The notes beneath the pieces were generated by a model that did not search any database, was not told the DNA's origin, and was given only the letters and a program-made list of their open reading frames with translations. From Limnoperna fortunei (taxonomy: Eukaryota; Mollusca; Bivalvia; Mytilida; Modiolidae): 64,000 bases of DNA. Shown here one piece after another: positions 25,631-37,685 of the stretch; within the stretch, counting starts at the first letter, position 1; each line of letters starts with the position of its first letter. The stretch spans positions 8,954,437 to 9,018,436 of the forward strand of contig OX104124.1 in assembly GCA_944474755.1 (NCBI GenBank), read 5' to 3'. A program made the position numbers and the translations under genes.

Positions 25631-26060
25631 TACTAGATTGTGTACCCTGTACCAGTACCAGGTTACCAGATTGTGTACCCTGTACCAGTAACAGGTTACC
25701 AGATTGTGTACCCTGTACCAGTAACAGGTTACCAGATTGTGTACCCTGTACCAGTAATAGGTTACCAGATTGTGTACCCTGTACCAGTAACAGGTTACCT
25801 GATTGTGTACCCTGTACCAGTAACAGGTTACCAGATTGTGTACCTTGTACCAGTAACAGGTTACCAGATTGTGTACCCTGTACCAGTACCAATAGCAGGT
25901 TACCAGATTATGTACCCCGTACCAGTAACAGGTTACCAGATTGTGTACCAGTACAAGTAACAGGTTACCAGATTGTGTACCTTGTATAAGTACCAATAAC
26001 AGGTTACCAGATTATTTACCCTGTACCAGAACATGTAACAGGTTACCAGATTGTGTACCC
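25631..26060. repeat. 33-bp minisatellite, about 13 copies
   Basis: Unit 'gattgtgtaccctgtaccag' plus 'taacaggttacca', 33 bp, with variants having an extra 'taccaata' insert near 25890 and 25990. Because 33 is a multiple of three and the unit is stop-free in several frames, overlapping open frames of up to 177 codons appear on both strands. They are a property of the unit and do not indicate genes. The unit is rich in palindromic 'ggttacc' and 'gtaccctgtac' motifs. Confidence 0.95.
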
Positions 26061-26081
26061 TAAATTAAGTTAATTCAACAG

Positions 26082-26475
26082 CCAATTAATGCTGAAGGGG
26101 TCATTGTCGACCTGGGTACTATATCAGCATACCCAGGGTACTTAAAATTTGAGAAATGGTACCCAGGGTACTGTCGCTTAACATAAACGTACCCGGTGTG
26201 GTAAGTATCGAGAGATTACGTTCATTTCCTTCCTGTATTTGGTCCACAATTATAAATAGAAGAATGGCGGTTTGTTACAGTTTAGAGTTAAGTTTTTTTG
26301 ATTATGTTCATGTTTATGAACACTGTTGAAAAATAATGGATTTGATTCAACAATATTGGTCTGGGTACGTTTATGTTAAGCGACAGTACCCTGGGTACCA
26401 TTTCTCAAATTTTAAGTACCCTGGGTACGCTGATATAGTACCCAGGTCGACAATGACCCCTTCAGCCCAATTAAT
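26082..26475. mobile_element. Young MITE, 104-bp inverted ends, 9-bp target duplication
   Basis: The inverted repeats 26091-26194 and 26363-26466 are 104 bp each and differ at one position (the base after 'tatatcagc'). Both begin 'gctgaaggggtcattgtcga' from the outside. The element is flanked on each side by the exact 9-bp direct repeat 'ccaattaat' (26082-26090 and 26467-26475). The 168-bp interior has no coding capacity. Long inverted ends with a 9-bp duplication are typical of Mutator-like (MULE) elements, so a MULE source is the best guess; the short interior makes it non-autonomous. The near-identity of the ends implies recent insertion. It sits about 20 bp after the 33-bp minisatellite. 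Confidence 0.9.
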
Positions 26476-26686
26476 GTTGTGTTCTGATTGAGTAAATACT
26501 GTTTACATGCATACAATTTGTTGTCAGTATTAGCTACCATGAATTAAGTTTCAAGAAGTGATAAAATTTTTCTCAGGTCTTGTAAGATAAAATTTTAGTT
26601 ATTTTTTTTAACAATTTTGTATTGTTACATTCACTTAATTAGAAATTGCAAATGTGTTATTGTCTCAAAATGTTCAAACTAGTCAA

Positions 26687-28152
26687 ACTAGAGGCTCCCA
26701 GGAGCCTGTATCGCTCACCTGAACCTGAAGTCAAACAACCCTTTTTTATATAGAATTTCGTTCCTATAAGGAATTGACCAACACTTCTGCAAAAGTCATT
26801 AATTTTGACCTTTTAAGGGAAATAACTCCTATAAGGAGGAGCTTTTGATGCTTAGGAGGGAGGTTCACTTGAAATTGGCTGTACCTGTTATAACAATCAG
26901 CCAAAAACTCCCTTGACCCCCCCCCTTTCTATTTTAAGCCAATGTAGCTATGTAGGTAGTCAGCTGTAATGATTAACAAAATTTTGGTAGAGGACATCCT
27001 AAAGATGATGTGTGCAATGTTTCAAAGCAGTCCTTTCATTGGTTAGAGGAGAAGATTTTTTAAAATTAATTAAAATTCATTAAAAAAAATGTTCTAAGAG
27101 AATAATTCCTAAACTGTTAATCAGACAATCTTGACCCTAAAGTCATTTTTGTAGCCCTCATAGAGCAGAACAATTAGGCAATTCTAACTTTTTCTCCAGT
27201 TCTAAAAATTTTCAAGATTTTGTGGCAAAAATAGCAAAAATAATCAATTTCGACAATTAAAGGGCAATAACTACTACAAGGAGTCATCATACAACTTCGA
27301 CACAATGGAGTGTTTTGTAGAGCTTTCGATACTGATGAAGGCTGGTCTCTTCAGTTTTCCTGTATCTGCCATACTTTTCGAACTATATGCCAAAAACTGT
27401 ATTTTGCCCCCCCCCCTACCTTCTATTTTTAGCCATGGCAGCCATGTTGGTTAATCTGCGGCCATGGTTTGTGCAAACTTGGTTGAAGACAATTGACGGA
27501 TAATGTGTACAAAGTTTCAAAGCAGTACTTTCAGTGGTTTCAGAGGAGATTTTTAAAAATCAATTAAAACCGATTAAAAAAAAACAGTTCAAGTGGAATA
27601 ATTCTTAAACGGTTTATCAGACAATCTTGACCCTAAAGATATTTTTGTAGCTCTCATAGAGCAGAACAATTATACAATGCTAACTTATTCTCTAGTTCTA
27701 ATAATTGTCAAGATTTTGAGGCAAAAATGGCAAAAATCATCAATTTCGACAAATAAATGGCAATAACTCCTACAGGGAGTCGTCATACGACTTTGACCCA
27801 ATGGAGTGTTTTGTAGAGCTTTTGATGCTGAAGAAGGAAGGTCTCTTCGGTTTTCCTGTATCTGTAATACTTTTTGAACTATAAGCCAAAAACTGTATTT
27901 TGACCCCCCTGTTCTATTTTTAGCCATGGCGACTATGTTTTTTTACGAATCAAAAATCCAAACGATAGTTTGGTAAAGGAGATGCTAAGCAACAACCTAC
28001 CAAGTTTGGTTGCATTCTGTCAAGTGGTTTCAGAGAAGAAGATTTTTGAAAAGTTGAACGGACAGACGACGGACGACAGACGACGGACAACAGACGACGG
28101 ACGCCAAGTGACGGCAATAGCTCACATGACCCTTCGGGTCAGGTGAGCTAAA
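26687..28152 (+). mobile_element. Modular dispersed repeat with hairpin termini (bivalve-type)
   Basis: The left end 'ggctcccaggagcc' folds as a hairpin and is followed by 'tgtatcgctcacctgaacc'. The right end has a repeated 'gacggacgacagacg' tract, then 'aatagctcacatgaccc', 'ttcgggtcaggtgagcta', again hairpin-forming and inverted to the left end ('gctcacctga'). The interior consists of about three diverged direct modules. Each has the landmarks 'aatcaatttcgacaa', 'ggcaataactcctac', 'gagtgttttgtagagctt', 'ttttcctgtatctg' and 'tctatttttagcc', with a period close to 490 bp (for example 27300 and 27795). No protein is encoded. I know this repeat type from bivalve sequence in general, but cannot name its class; it may be a non-autonomous DNA element. 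Confidence 0.75.
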
Positions 28153-29995
28153 ATGGAATTTTCGACTATTAATTTTGTTGGGTGTTCATGACAAATTTGT
28201 GTCCTGACATAATTTTGCCAAAAATGAGGGACAGAGTAAGCAACATTATACAGAATATTTAGGCTCAGGAAAATTTGGAAGAGTAAAATATTTCTGCTTA
28301 ACTGAAGCCCTGGATCATTAGTAGCTTTTTCCAAAACCACAATCTGAGAAGCATATGTTGATGTGCAATTATTTCTTTCTTCTGAAACTCTAAAGCAATA
28401 CAATTTTGCAGCAAAAATGTTAAATTTGAACAAGAAAGAGATTTCTTTTTTTTCAGATTTGTTGGGTCATACTTTTTGAAATAAATTACTGTATTATATA
28501 TTTTATCAAATGTTTTTTTTTTTTCTTTTCAAAATATCATAACGGATGTATGACTTATAATTATCACCAGTGACATTTTTTGACGATCAATTAAAATCCT
28601 AAAATTTTCTAAATCTGCAATAAACTTTCACTTTATATCGCAATGCATTTAAATTTCAAGGTTAATAAAACATAGTTATTTCATGCACATCAAAAACTTT
28701 CAAAAGAAAAAATACCATAAAAAGAAATTACTGTTTAAACATGTCTGAAACCTTGACAATTACCACAAATGGAAAATGCCAGCGCAAAATTTACTACGAG
28801 GACTCGGGTCTATATTTGTAAAAAGTCATACAGTAACATCGTAAATCAAAATAGACATCCATTCAAGATTTATTCAACAGAACTGAAGATTCTCCTTTAT
28901 TATACCTACAAGTCTAAATTTGATAAATGTTGAGAAAAGCATGTTTATTTTATTTTTTTTTCAATAGCCCTTTTTTATATTAATATATACTTTAAGATAG
29001 GTGTGGACACTATACTGTAAAAAAACTGCCCACTTCAAATGTGGGTATTCTTAAGGATCATACAGACAAAAAATATAATGATGATTCATTGTAGAAAACA
29101 CCATAATTTTAATTTCAGTTTTGAAGTGGCAGAGACATACCAAAATGACAGTTGAATTATTTGTACATATTTTCTGGGTCATGGCACATATTTTTTTTTA
29201 AATTCTATCTTTGAGATCAATTGTAGTTCATTTTTGATTTAATATTTCAGAGGATGTATATGGATAACTAAATTACATTTTAATTTTTTTAAAAATATTC
29301 TTAAAATTGTTCCCCTTTTTTAAAAATTTACAATTTATTCCCCAGTATTAACTCAAAGAAATATGCACAATCCTTATTGGAAAAAACAAACAGAAAAATT
29401 AAGTATAAACCAAAAGTTGTTAAACAAAGAAAGTAAAAAAAAAAATGAAGATACAGTTTTTGAACTTTTGGAAGTTAAATTTTTGACACCTTGAAACTAA
29501 AAAATGGTAATTAAGAAATTCTTATGTAATACATGTATATTTTGAAAACAACATTAAGTTATTGGGCACCTTATAAAAAAACTGCAACTTATTCAGAGGA
29601 AAAATGATTATTTTATGAATTCTCTATCTTTAAAAAGTTTAACTCTTCCAAGGCCTGTAATCACTGCCAACCTTTACTGTAACCCAAGAACCTTATTGAT
29701 TAATATTGTGATGCCAACACATCTCCCAATGGAGCCCCAACTAAGTTTGAACATTTTAAAAGCTGATTGCACAACTTCAGGTCAAACCAAAAATACTCTT
29801 TGAGAAAACAAGCACACAAGATTGAATAGAAAGATAAAAGAAAAAAGAAGAATAATAATAATTACAAACTGGACAAAAACAATATGTCTCCCAAAACTTT
29901 GTTAAGGAGACATAACAAGAGCTATCTAAAGACCCCAGAAAACATGCTACAGACAGATGGTCCAACGAAACCCAACAGACTCATTTCAAAATATG
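28153..29995. other. Non-coding AT-rich stretch
   Basis: No gene, array or element can be supported. Poly-T/A runs occur at about 28507-28525 and 28958-28970. Confidence 0.5.
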
Positions 29996-30160
29996 CTGTT
30001 GCGGGTTTGAGTCTCACTGCAAGCAAGGGTGTACACAACTCCCAGATTGCTAGTTTTCCTACCGAAGCTCAGGTTTTCTATGGGTACGTCTGCTAAATAC
30101 CCCAATAACAACTGGAAGCCATGATATAGCTTAAAAATTGCTAATTTTGGTAGTAATTTA
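29996..30160 (+). mobile_element. SINE, 5'-truncated and diverged
   Basis: Begins at a box-B-like 'gcgggtttgagtctcactgc', continues with 'attgctagttttcctaccga' and 'ggaagccatgatatagctta', and fades after 'aaaaattgct'. The (caaa)n tail is missing. Confidence 0.65.
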
Positions 30161-30642
30161 AACAGACCCAAAGACTTCATAATCATAACCTCCATTCAAA
30201 ACATTTTTAAGCTATGTAGTATTTTCAATATTCGAAACAAAGTTTCAAGTTTCACTTTTGCAAAGTCAATATCTGGTAACTAAATTTCAGTCTCCAAAAC
30301 AAAACAAAAAAATTAAAAAGGCAACATCCTATAATAACCCATTAACGTATGAAACATACTAGCGATTATGCTGATCAAATTACCTTCAATTTCAAATTTG
30401 CTCTCAATGATGATCATTTTCTTTTTGCAACATTACACGGTAATGACTTCGGAACTCTTTAATTTCAGAGTATTTGACCCTCCACATAAAGCTATAACTC
30501 ATATAAACAATACCGAAACTGATCATGAAACAGATTGTGACAGAAAAAATCGTTACAATTCGACAAAACATTTAACAGTTACAATGTATTATATGTATAA
30601 TTACTTTAAAGTGTTTTAAGTCACTAAAGTATTGGTTACATA

Positions 30643-30707
30643 ATTTCTGTTTTTTAAAATATTTAAACGAGGATCTATATTTCAAAATATTTTTAAAAAA
30701 CAGAAAT
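30643..30707. repeat. Short imperfect palindrome
   Basis: 'atttctgttttttaaaatat' and 'atatttttaaaaaacagaaat' are inverted copies. 'atctatatttcaaaatattt' is also repeated directly just after. No function is visible. Confidence 0.6.
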
Positions 30708-30889
30708 CTATATTTCAAAATATTTATTACAAACAAACATATATTTCATACAATGTTTATTGTACTAAAACATGGTATTTATGTGTAGAATAAGTTTTTA
30801 ATTTCATTAAAATATTTACAATGGGAAATACAATGCTTTACTGAACTTGATTTCGTTCAGACGACTCATTTTCATATATGCAAGAGTGT

Positions 30890-31050
30890 ACTCGACTCTA
30901 ATCTTAATTGACAAGGATTGCCAGTTTTCCTACTGCAGGTGTCACAGGGGTTTTCTCCAGGTACTCCAGCTTCCTCCCCCAATAAAAACTGGATGCCATG
31001 ATATAGCTGAAAAATTACTGAAAGTGGCGTTAAACACCATCAAACAAACA
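30890..31050 (+). mobile_element. SINE, lacking the tRNA-like head
   Basis: Starts at 'gagtgtactcgactctaatc', with 'gacaaggattgccagttttc', 'gatgccatgatatagctgaa' and the tail 'gtggcgttaaacaccatc' followed by (aaac)n. Close to the body consensus of the other copies. Confidence 0.85.
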
Positions 31051-31282
31051 TATATGCATATTTATGCCTTTTTAAGATAAATCCACACATCAGGCCAAAA
31101 AGTAACTAAACCAAAGTGTTGGAAGCTGTTTAAAACCTATATTGAGGATTTAAAGTCACAAAGACTTTAGGTACCTCGATATAGTGACATACAGGCAAGT
31201 AGTACAGATCTAGTGGCATAGAAAGCTATTACCAAGATAGCATAGGTTAGCAGGAAATGTTCGTGCTTGACTGCCACAATCG

Positions 31283-31526
31283 TCAGAAACCCACGTTCAG
31301 TCGCATTCTCGCTTTGCTACTACTTACCAATGGAAACACTTGTAGATATTTTCTCCTGCTAATGAATATTAATGTCCTATTTTGATTGGTTGCTTGTACT
31401 TCAGGCGATGGGTTTACAACTAATGAAAACAGTTGTGTCCAATAAATGTTGTTCCCATTGGCTTATTAAATTTAATAAATAATAAATATAAAGACAACGA
31501 GAAAATATCTACAAGTGGGTTTCTGA
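31283..31526. mobile_element. Possible MITE with 12-bp inverted ends
   Basis: 'tcagaaacccac' at 31283-31294 and its reverse complement 'gtgggtttctga' at 31515-31526 bound the segment. Inside, 'acttgtagatattttctc' (near 31339) and 'gagaaaatatctacaagt' (near 31499) are a second inverted pair. There is no clear target duplication, so the element status is uncertain. Confidence 0.5.
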
Positions 31527-32052
31527 TGATATGCCATTTCAGTTAATTACTAGTACCATTTTAATAAATAAACATCATACAATGGTGTCAAGATTAACCA
31601 TGACTGCATGGTAATCAATTGTTTCTGAGGGTTTACAGTTGCAGTACATTTATCATGATTGATTGATTGGATGTTTGTTTTACGCCAAGCAAGCAGTATT
31701 TCAGCTATATTTAGGACGAGAACAAGTTAATAAACAATAAATTCATGTAAAAAGGAGTGGGATAGGGCGCAGGGAACACAATTTAGACTGCCACTGGAAA
31801 AGTATGGATTATTGGGTAGGGGCGGAGAATTTCAGCTTTTGTAGTGGCTACTTTGAGTCTACTCTTGACCAGTGATCATATGGTGAAAAATGGCTTGACT
31901 GCCGTTTCAATTACTTCCAGCTATATGATTCATTTCAGCCTGTTGTTGGCTAGAAGCTGAATTGTCTAATGAACAGAATGAAATAAAATAGAAAATTTTC
32001 TTTGGCTATCATTTACAAAACACAGATACAACTTTACTTACATTTTAGTTGA
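31527..32052. other. Non-coding stretch
   Basis: A 'gattgattgattggatgttt' segment near 31660 followed by 'tttcagctatatttaggacg' resembles the 3' part of a SINE in minus orientation but is too short to call. Nothing else is recognised. Confidence 0.4.
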
Positions 32053-32132
32053 CATCTTCGCTAGCCAAGGGTTATGATCAGGTCTCTTAAAGAGAGGGGG
32101 GACCTGATCGTAACCCTTGGCTAGCGAAGATG
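32053..32132. repeat. Near-perfect 80-bp palindrome
   Basis: Arms of 32 bp (32053-32084 and 32101-32132) starting 'catcttcgctagccaaggg' are inverted copies with one mismatch. The loop is 16 bp ('tcttaaagagaggggg'). It could form a stable cruciform or RNA hairpin. It may be a solo foldback element. Confidence 0.9.
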
Positions 32133-33740
32133 ATTACTTGATAAAACTGACAATAGTTAGACCAGTTAGAATTAACTTTAGAGAGACAAGATGCCCTCAA
32201 ACATGTATACTGAAAAATAGTGAAAAAGTTTAATCCCAGCTTACCTGCAGAAACATAAGGTGCAAAAAGTGATCAGCGTTAAGTTCTATCTCCTTTCAGT
32301 ATTAAGTTTCAAAGAATTTAAATTTTCAAGGCAATCCCATTTGATACATTTTTATTTCAAGTTTATGGTCCAATATTTATTCTTCTTAAATCTTGATCAA
32401 ATTTCAAAGCATGCATTTAATTAAAGCATGTTTTTTTTACATGTCTACTGTTTAAACATTTTCTTCAAATAAATTCTATCAAACATCCAATTTAATGGTC
32501 GATTAAGAACACAAAACATTTTCATAATAGATACACAATTTGTAAATAGTCCCTTTCAGATTATTCAATGGCATTTGACTGTTTGCGAGAAATAATTTCT
32601 TTGTCAATTTCTTTTCAATACTGCAGTCATTCAAATCATTTTCAAATGATTAAAATCAATTTTTCAAATGAACATGTAAATTCCATTACATCAAAAAGAT
32701 GCACTATTTTGTTAAAGATAATTTTGTCCTTTTAACATGTTTTAAACACTAATTTTTAATCATATGTATTAATATTCAAAACGATAAAATTGTCAGTTGG
32801 TCTGTCTGCAAAATGTTATCTGAAGGACGAGATATGTAAACAATTATAAACATCATCAATTAATTCTTTGAACAGGCAGTCCCAAGCATTTTAAGACACA
32901 ATGTCAAATTAGCATTTCAATACTGAGTTCATTCAAATCATTTTCAAAACGATTAAATCAATTTCCAAATGAGCATGTCAATTCCATAACATCAAAAAGA
33001 TGCAATATTTTGCTAAGAACAATTTTTTTTTCTTTTTTAACACTTCTTTTTATTTATGTGTATTATTGTTCAAAAACAAGGTATAATAATAAAATAACTT
33101 TTAAATAAATTTTTCAATAAACACTGCTAAAATTGCCAGTTGATCTCTCTGCAAAATGAAGTCTGAAGGACATGAAATAAAATAGGTATAATTCTTTTAA
33201 CGTTTATTTAGACAGTTTTCAATAAGCATTAAAATTTTAAAAGTAAACAAATTCTTACATAATTAATTTATACCGATACATAAAACATCTTAAACACATA
33301 ATTCTTCTTTCCGTCTTTTTTTTCTTTAATAGAACAGCAATTTCTTTATTCAAGGATGAATGCTGTCAACTTTGAAAATAAAATAAATATTCTTATCACA
33401 GGGTCTTTTGTATAAATGTTTACAGAAATACAAATTGAAAATTAACCATTTAGGTATGTTACAAAAGTCAACAAAGCATACACTGGACTTAGATTAAAGT
33501 GCAGGTTGGGATCCTGTCATACTGTACCTTGTTAATGTGGAAATATACATGTGGGGGTATATTTTCATCTTTTTCATAATGATTGCATATGCAGGAAAAT
33601 TACATGCATGCCAATTATTATAATCTTGTGATTGATAATGCCCCCCCCCCCCCCCAAACCCAACTCTCTATAACAACAGCCACATTGACAGTATATTAAA
33701 GAATATATATATATATAAATATATATATATCTTTGTTGTC
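32133..33740. other. Non-coding AT-rich stretch
   Basis: A 16-17 base poly-C run lies at about 33641-33656 and an (AT)n tract at 33701-33731. A diverged duplication can be seen: 'tcaattccataacatcaaaa' near 32968 repeats the 'ttccattacatcaaaaagatgca' landmark near 32680. No genes. Confidence 0.5.
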
Positions 33741-33744
33741 AAAT

Positions 33745-33769
33745 ACTGACCAATTTTACATTGGTCAGT
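33745..33769. repeat. Perfect 10-bp hairpin
   Basis: 'actgaccaat', loop 'tttac', 'attggtcagt'. An isolated small stem-loop of unknown role. Confidence 0.6.
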
Positions 33770-34229
33770 GATATAAAACAAAGAAAAACAACAAAATTGC
33801 AAAAAAGAAATAAACACTACATGTGTATATACTAGTATTCCTATGAGTCCCCTGTCCTCAGTTCCAAAGACTGTTCCAAAATTCTGAATTTGTTGATAAT
33901 TTTCCAGTTTTAAAATTACTTAAAATTATAAAGATATGATTATCATAAGAAAAACTGGAGTCAGACAAGAGATTAGACCAAATAGTTTATTGTGATAACA
34001 TTTTAAAAAGAAGTGAACCTCATTCTCCACTTCATTTAGATTTACAAAGAAGCATATATAAATTGTTCAGTGGGATTTTTTTTTATATCTGTCATGTTCC
34101 TTTTTAAGACTGCTGTACACTATTCAAAATTTTGACATGAATAAGGAACAAAAAAAATGTGTATTTCAGTCTGAAACTGACTGATTTGTTATATGTAGAT
34201 GATTAATTTTAAAAGTCTTTTGCAAAGGC

Positions 34230-34430
34230 CTTCAATTTTACAAGTCCAAAAGGACAAAGCCCTTTAAATTAGTTGACAAGTCCAGGACACAAGTCTTCAG
34301 TTATACGGGCCCAGGACATAAGGCTCATAGGTCGATAATATATAGACCTCCAAGTTTACAAGACCAGTTTACACAGGGATCTAATTTGACATGTCCAAAA
34401 CACAGGACTTCAATTTTACATGTTCTGGGA
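34230..34430. repeat. Highly diverged minisatellite
   Basis: A recurrent 'ttcaattttacaagtcc' plus 'aggacaca' theme (34231, 34300, 34352 and 34409 areas) with irregular spacing suggests a decayed tandem repeat. Confidence 0.5.
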
Positions 34431-34775
34431 AAAGCAGTGAATGTTTTTACGCTCTTTAACTATGCAATTGGCATACTATATGCTTGGTATAGGCTCAAGT
34501 ACTAAAACAAACAAATACACAAAGAGCAACAAGGTTTTCTTTTATAAAAATGACCTGTTCTGCAGTACATTAATAAGAAAAAATTAAGACAATTAAATCC
34601 CGAGATATACTACATGTAGTAGTTACCAACAGCTTATACATGTATGTTTTGATGGTGGTTTTTTCTTACAAAACAAAATGAACACTTGATAACTTCTCAG
34701 TTGGCTTTTAAGGATGAAATTGTGAACATAAATTGTAGACCAAAAAAAAGAAGGGCAAAGATATTGCCAAACACA

Positions 34776-34850
34776 GCTCGACACCCTAATAAAAACTGGA
34801 TGCCTTGCTGAAAGTGATGTTAAACATCATACAAACAAACAAACAAACAA
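34776..34850 (+). mobile_element. SINE 3'-end fragment
   Basis: 'ctcgacaccctaataaaaac', 'tggatgccttgctgaaag' and 'gttaaacatcat' followed by (acaa)n. Internally deleted copy of the SINE. Confidence 0.7.
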
Positions 34851-35602
34851 TTTCTCCAGAAGGTTAAGCTGGTTCTACTATTTGTGCTATCTGTCTTAAA
34901 GTGCAGATAAACCCAAAAGTTATAATTAATTCCAAACCTTTTAATGGAGTTTACACAGAATTGCTTTCACTTCAGGCTTATAATCCTTGTGTCATAATCT
35001 GAATGTCTGTTGATAATCCTTCACATTAGTTTGTCCTCAACACTTCACAAGCCTGAAATTAAACATATTTAAAGTATTAGATTATTATTTAAAACTAATT
35101 TAAAGTACTCATATAGATTATTTCATGCACTTTGATTTTAATATACACATGTGTAGGTTTTTGTGAAAAAATGTTTTTAGAGTTTCTTTCACATTGAAGG
35201 CTTAGGGTATTTTCGTTTACGTTAAAAGGACACCATTATGTGATAAATTAAGTTGTTTACAAGAAAAAGTTTATCAAGTCAAACTCTCCTGCAATAATTT
35301 TGATATACAACAGTTTAAGCAATCATAAATTTAAGTTGGTGGAATTCCTTTCTGATATTGCATCGAGGGGAGAGTGCGGATGTGCTCCTGGATTAAATAA
35401 ATTTACTAAACCTGGCGACATCAGATTGTATCCACATCAAATAGATTTAATAATAAATTTAAAATCTTTTAATTTATTGTCCCTCCTAAAAAGTTTGGCA
35501 CCAGAGCTACAATACTATAGTTACCACGGATATCATTAGACAAACACATACTGAATCATGGAATAAAAAAGATTTTTTTTTACACAACTTTCTCAATTTG
35601 GT

Positions 35603-35800
35603 ACCTGGGAGGGGGGTTCTTTCTCCTTCAATAACAAAAATATATAAATAAAAAATTACTGAAAGTGGTGTACAACCCCAATCAATCAAACAATATCAAT
35701 TTGATTGGGTATCTGGTAATTGGCTCCACCCAAATAACAATCGGAAACCATAACAATGTTTAAAAAAAAATTACTGAACTTTTATGCCATGTAAACATTG
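35603..35800 (+). mobile_element. Diverged SINE 3'-end fragments, two in a row
   Basis: 'aaaattactgaaagtggtgt' followed by 'acaaccccaatcaatcaaac' (35652-35691), then a second weaker copy with 'tctggtaattggctccaccc' and 'cggaaaccataacaatg'. Both lack the tRNA-like head. Confidence 0.4.
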
Positions 35801-36775
35801 AACACAATAAACTCTAAAACTCAATTTGGTATAACAAATTATACAGCTGTAATAAAAAAAAAACATGTAGTCGAAGATATATCTGTGTGGTCCACTCATT
35901 TACTAATCAAGGACAGGTCATAATTACAGAAAATCGAAGAATACATTTAAGTCAAAAAATAATTATAGCTAACAGTATTTGAATCAAAAGTCAGTTTAAA
36001 AATATTTTTCTTTGATGCTTTGCTTACCTTTATATCCTCATTACTCAGCACTTACAAGAATGAATGTGTATTCCCATGTAACTAAATGTGTATTGCATGT
36101 AATGAATTCTAAAACATGGTTCACATGACTCCGACAAACATAATACAATAGAACATATTATTATAGTTCATATCTTCTCAGCTCAATCACAAATGTCATT
36201 CAAGATCAACATCCGTCCACTTTAAAGAGGTATTTAGACCGTCAAAGAAACAAAACAATGTCATTACTATACAACAAAACCCACCGTGAAATGCTCATCA
36301 TACATAAAGAATGAGCTCAACAATAGCTGATGTCTATAAACGTATTTAAATCATATTTGAAGTAAACAAAAACTTATTGAATTTGAGATCGGTTAAGGTA
36401 ACTAGTTTGTAGAGAAAAAAGATCACGGCTATTAGGATAAGTGATTTTATTATGGTGAGAACTTTTACACCTCGTAAATGACTTTACGATATCTTTGAAT
36501 GAGATTCGAAATAGATAATAACAAGTTGTTAAAATTTCAATTATTGATAAACCACTAATATAGGCTTGTAAATCATTTAATGTTTAATATTGTCATCAAG
36601 ACACTTTAACTAATTGTATCTAGAAATGAAATGTTTAAATTACGTTAAATGGACTCAACCTTTAAAGCAACTGTCAAAAGAATTTCTTGTATGAGAATAT
36701 TAACATTGTCTAAATTGATTTGACTATTCTGTAAAAATACATACTTATATATCATGTTCAGAACTAGTCAGATGG
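35801..36775. other. Non-coding AT-rich stretch
   Basis: No gene, array or element recognised. Confidence 0.5.
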
Positions 36776-37062
36776 GTTTTTCCCCTTGCCCACAGTGTGC
36801 AGCTGACCAATGTCCACTCTAATTTGGTCCCTTATTTTCCCCTTGTCCAGAGTGGGCATCACACCAATGGCCACTAATTTGGCCCCTTATTTTCCCCTTG
36901 TCCAGAGTGGGCATCCCACCAATGGCCACTAATTTGGCCACCTATTTTCCCTTTGCTCACAGCAGGCATTACAACAATTGCCACTAATTTGGCCACCTAT
37001 TTTCCCTTTGCTCACATCGGGCATCCCACCAATGGCCACTAATTTGGCCACCTATTTACCCC
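36776..37062. repeat. 55-bp minisatellite, about five copies
   Basis: Units containing 'ccttgtccagagtgggcatc', 'ccaccaatggccactaattt' and 'ggcccct(a)tttt' with a 55-bp period, the first and last copies more diverged. Confidence 0.9.
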
Positions 37063-37685
37063 TTACCAAATACTCCATACTCTTCCCTTTTTGATCCTGT
37101 GATCCATCCTATTTTCAAACTTGACATATTGTTAACTTGTACTCGTCTTCAAATCAAGACCGCTCAGGAACAGTCCCAATTTTTTTTAAAAAAACAAAGA
37201 AAATATTATAAAAATATTAAGAAAGCGGATCTTCTACCTAGTCTTCAGGTTTCGATTAGCGCAGACATGTTGACGTACAAATGATGACAACCTTTCACAT
37301 AGCACGTCAAAATAAAGTGACAAATATAATCCTAACATCAAAGGAACGTGACAATTGATTATTGATCTTAGATTTAACTTGTAGCCCAGTGAAGATTGTA
37401 CGGTTTACATATTCTCATGTACTGATAACATTTGAGCCTGATCGATAACACAAACAAGTGTCCATTTGTAGAAGCATGGAGTTCCCATGTATATCCTTGA
37501 ATTTTGTATGACATATAGGAGGAATCATATTTAGGATGAGACTTTTTTAGCATAAATTTAATGCAATTCCCATTAAAAGCATAAGAAGATTATCAATTTT
37601 AGTACTACATGTATATAGGTTGAAATGTTAAAAACACTTCAAAACATTGAAAATCTTCATCAAAGGAAACAAGGGACCACCAATA
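37063..37685. other. Non-coding stretch
   Basis: No supported gene or element. Confidence 0.5.

Noticed and set aside
25463..25996. Open frames of 106-177 codons on both strands
   Set aside because: The 33-bp unit is a multiple of three and lacks stops in several frames, so overlapping frames on both strands follow automatically.
35300..35539. 79-codon open frame as an exon
   Set aside because: No recognisable domain and no convincing splice sites at its borders; the length is expected by chance in this much sequence.
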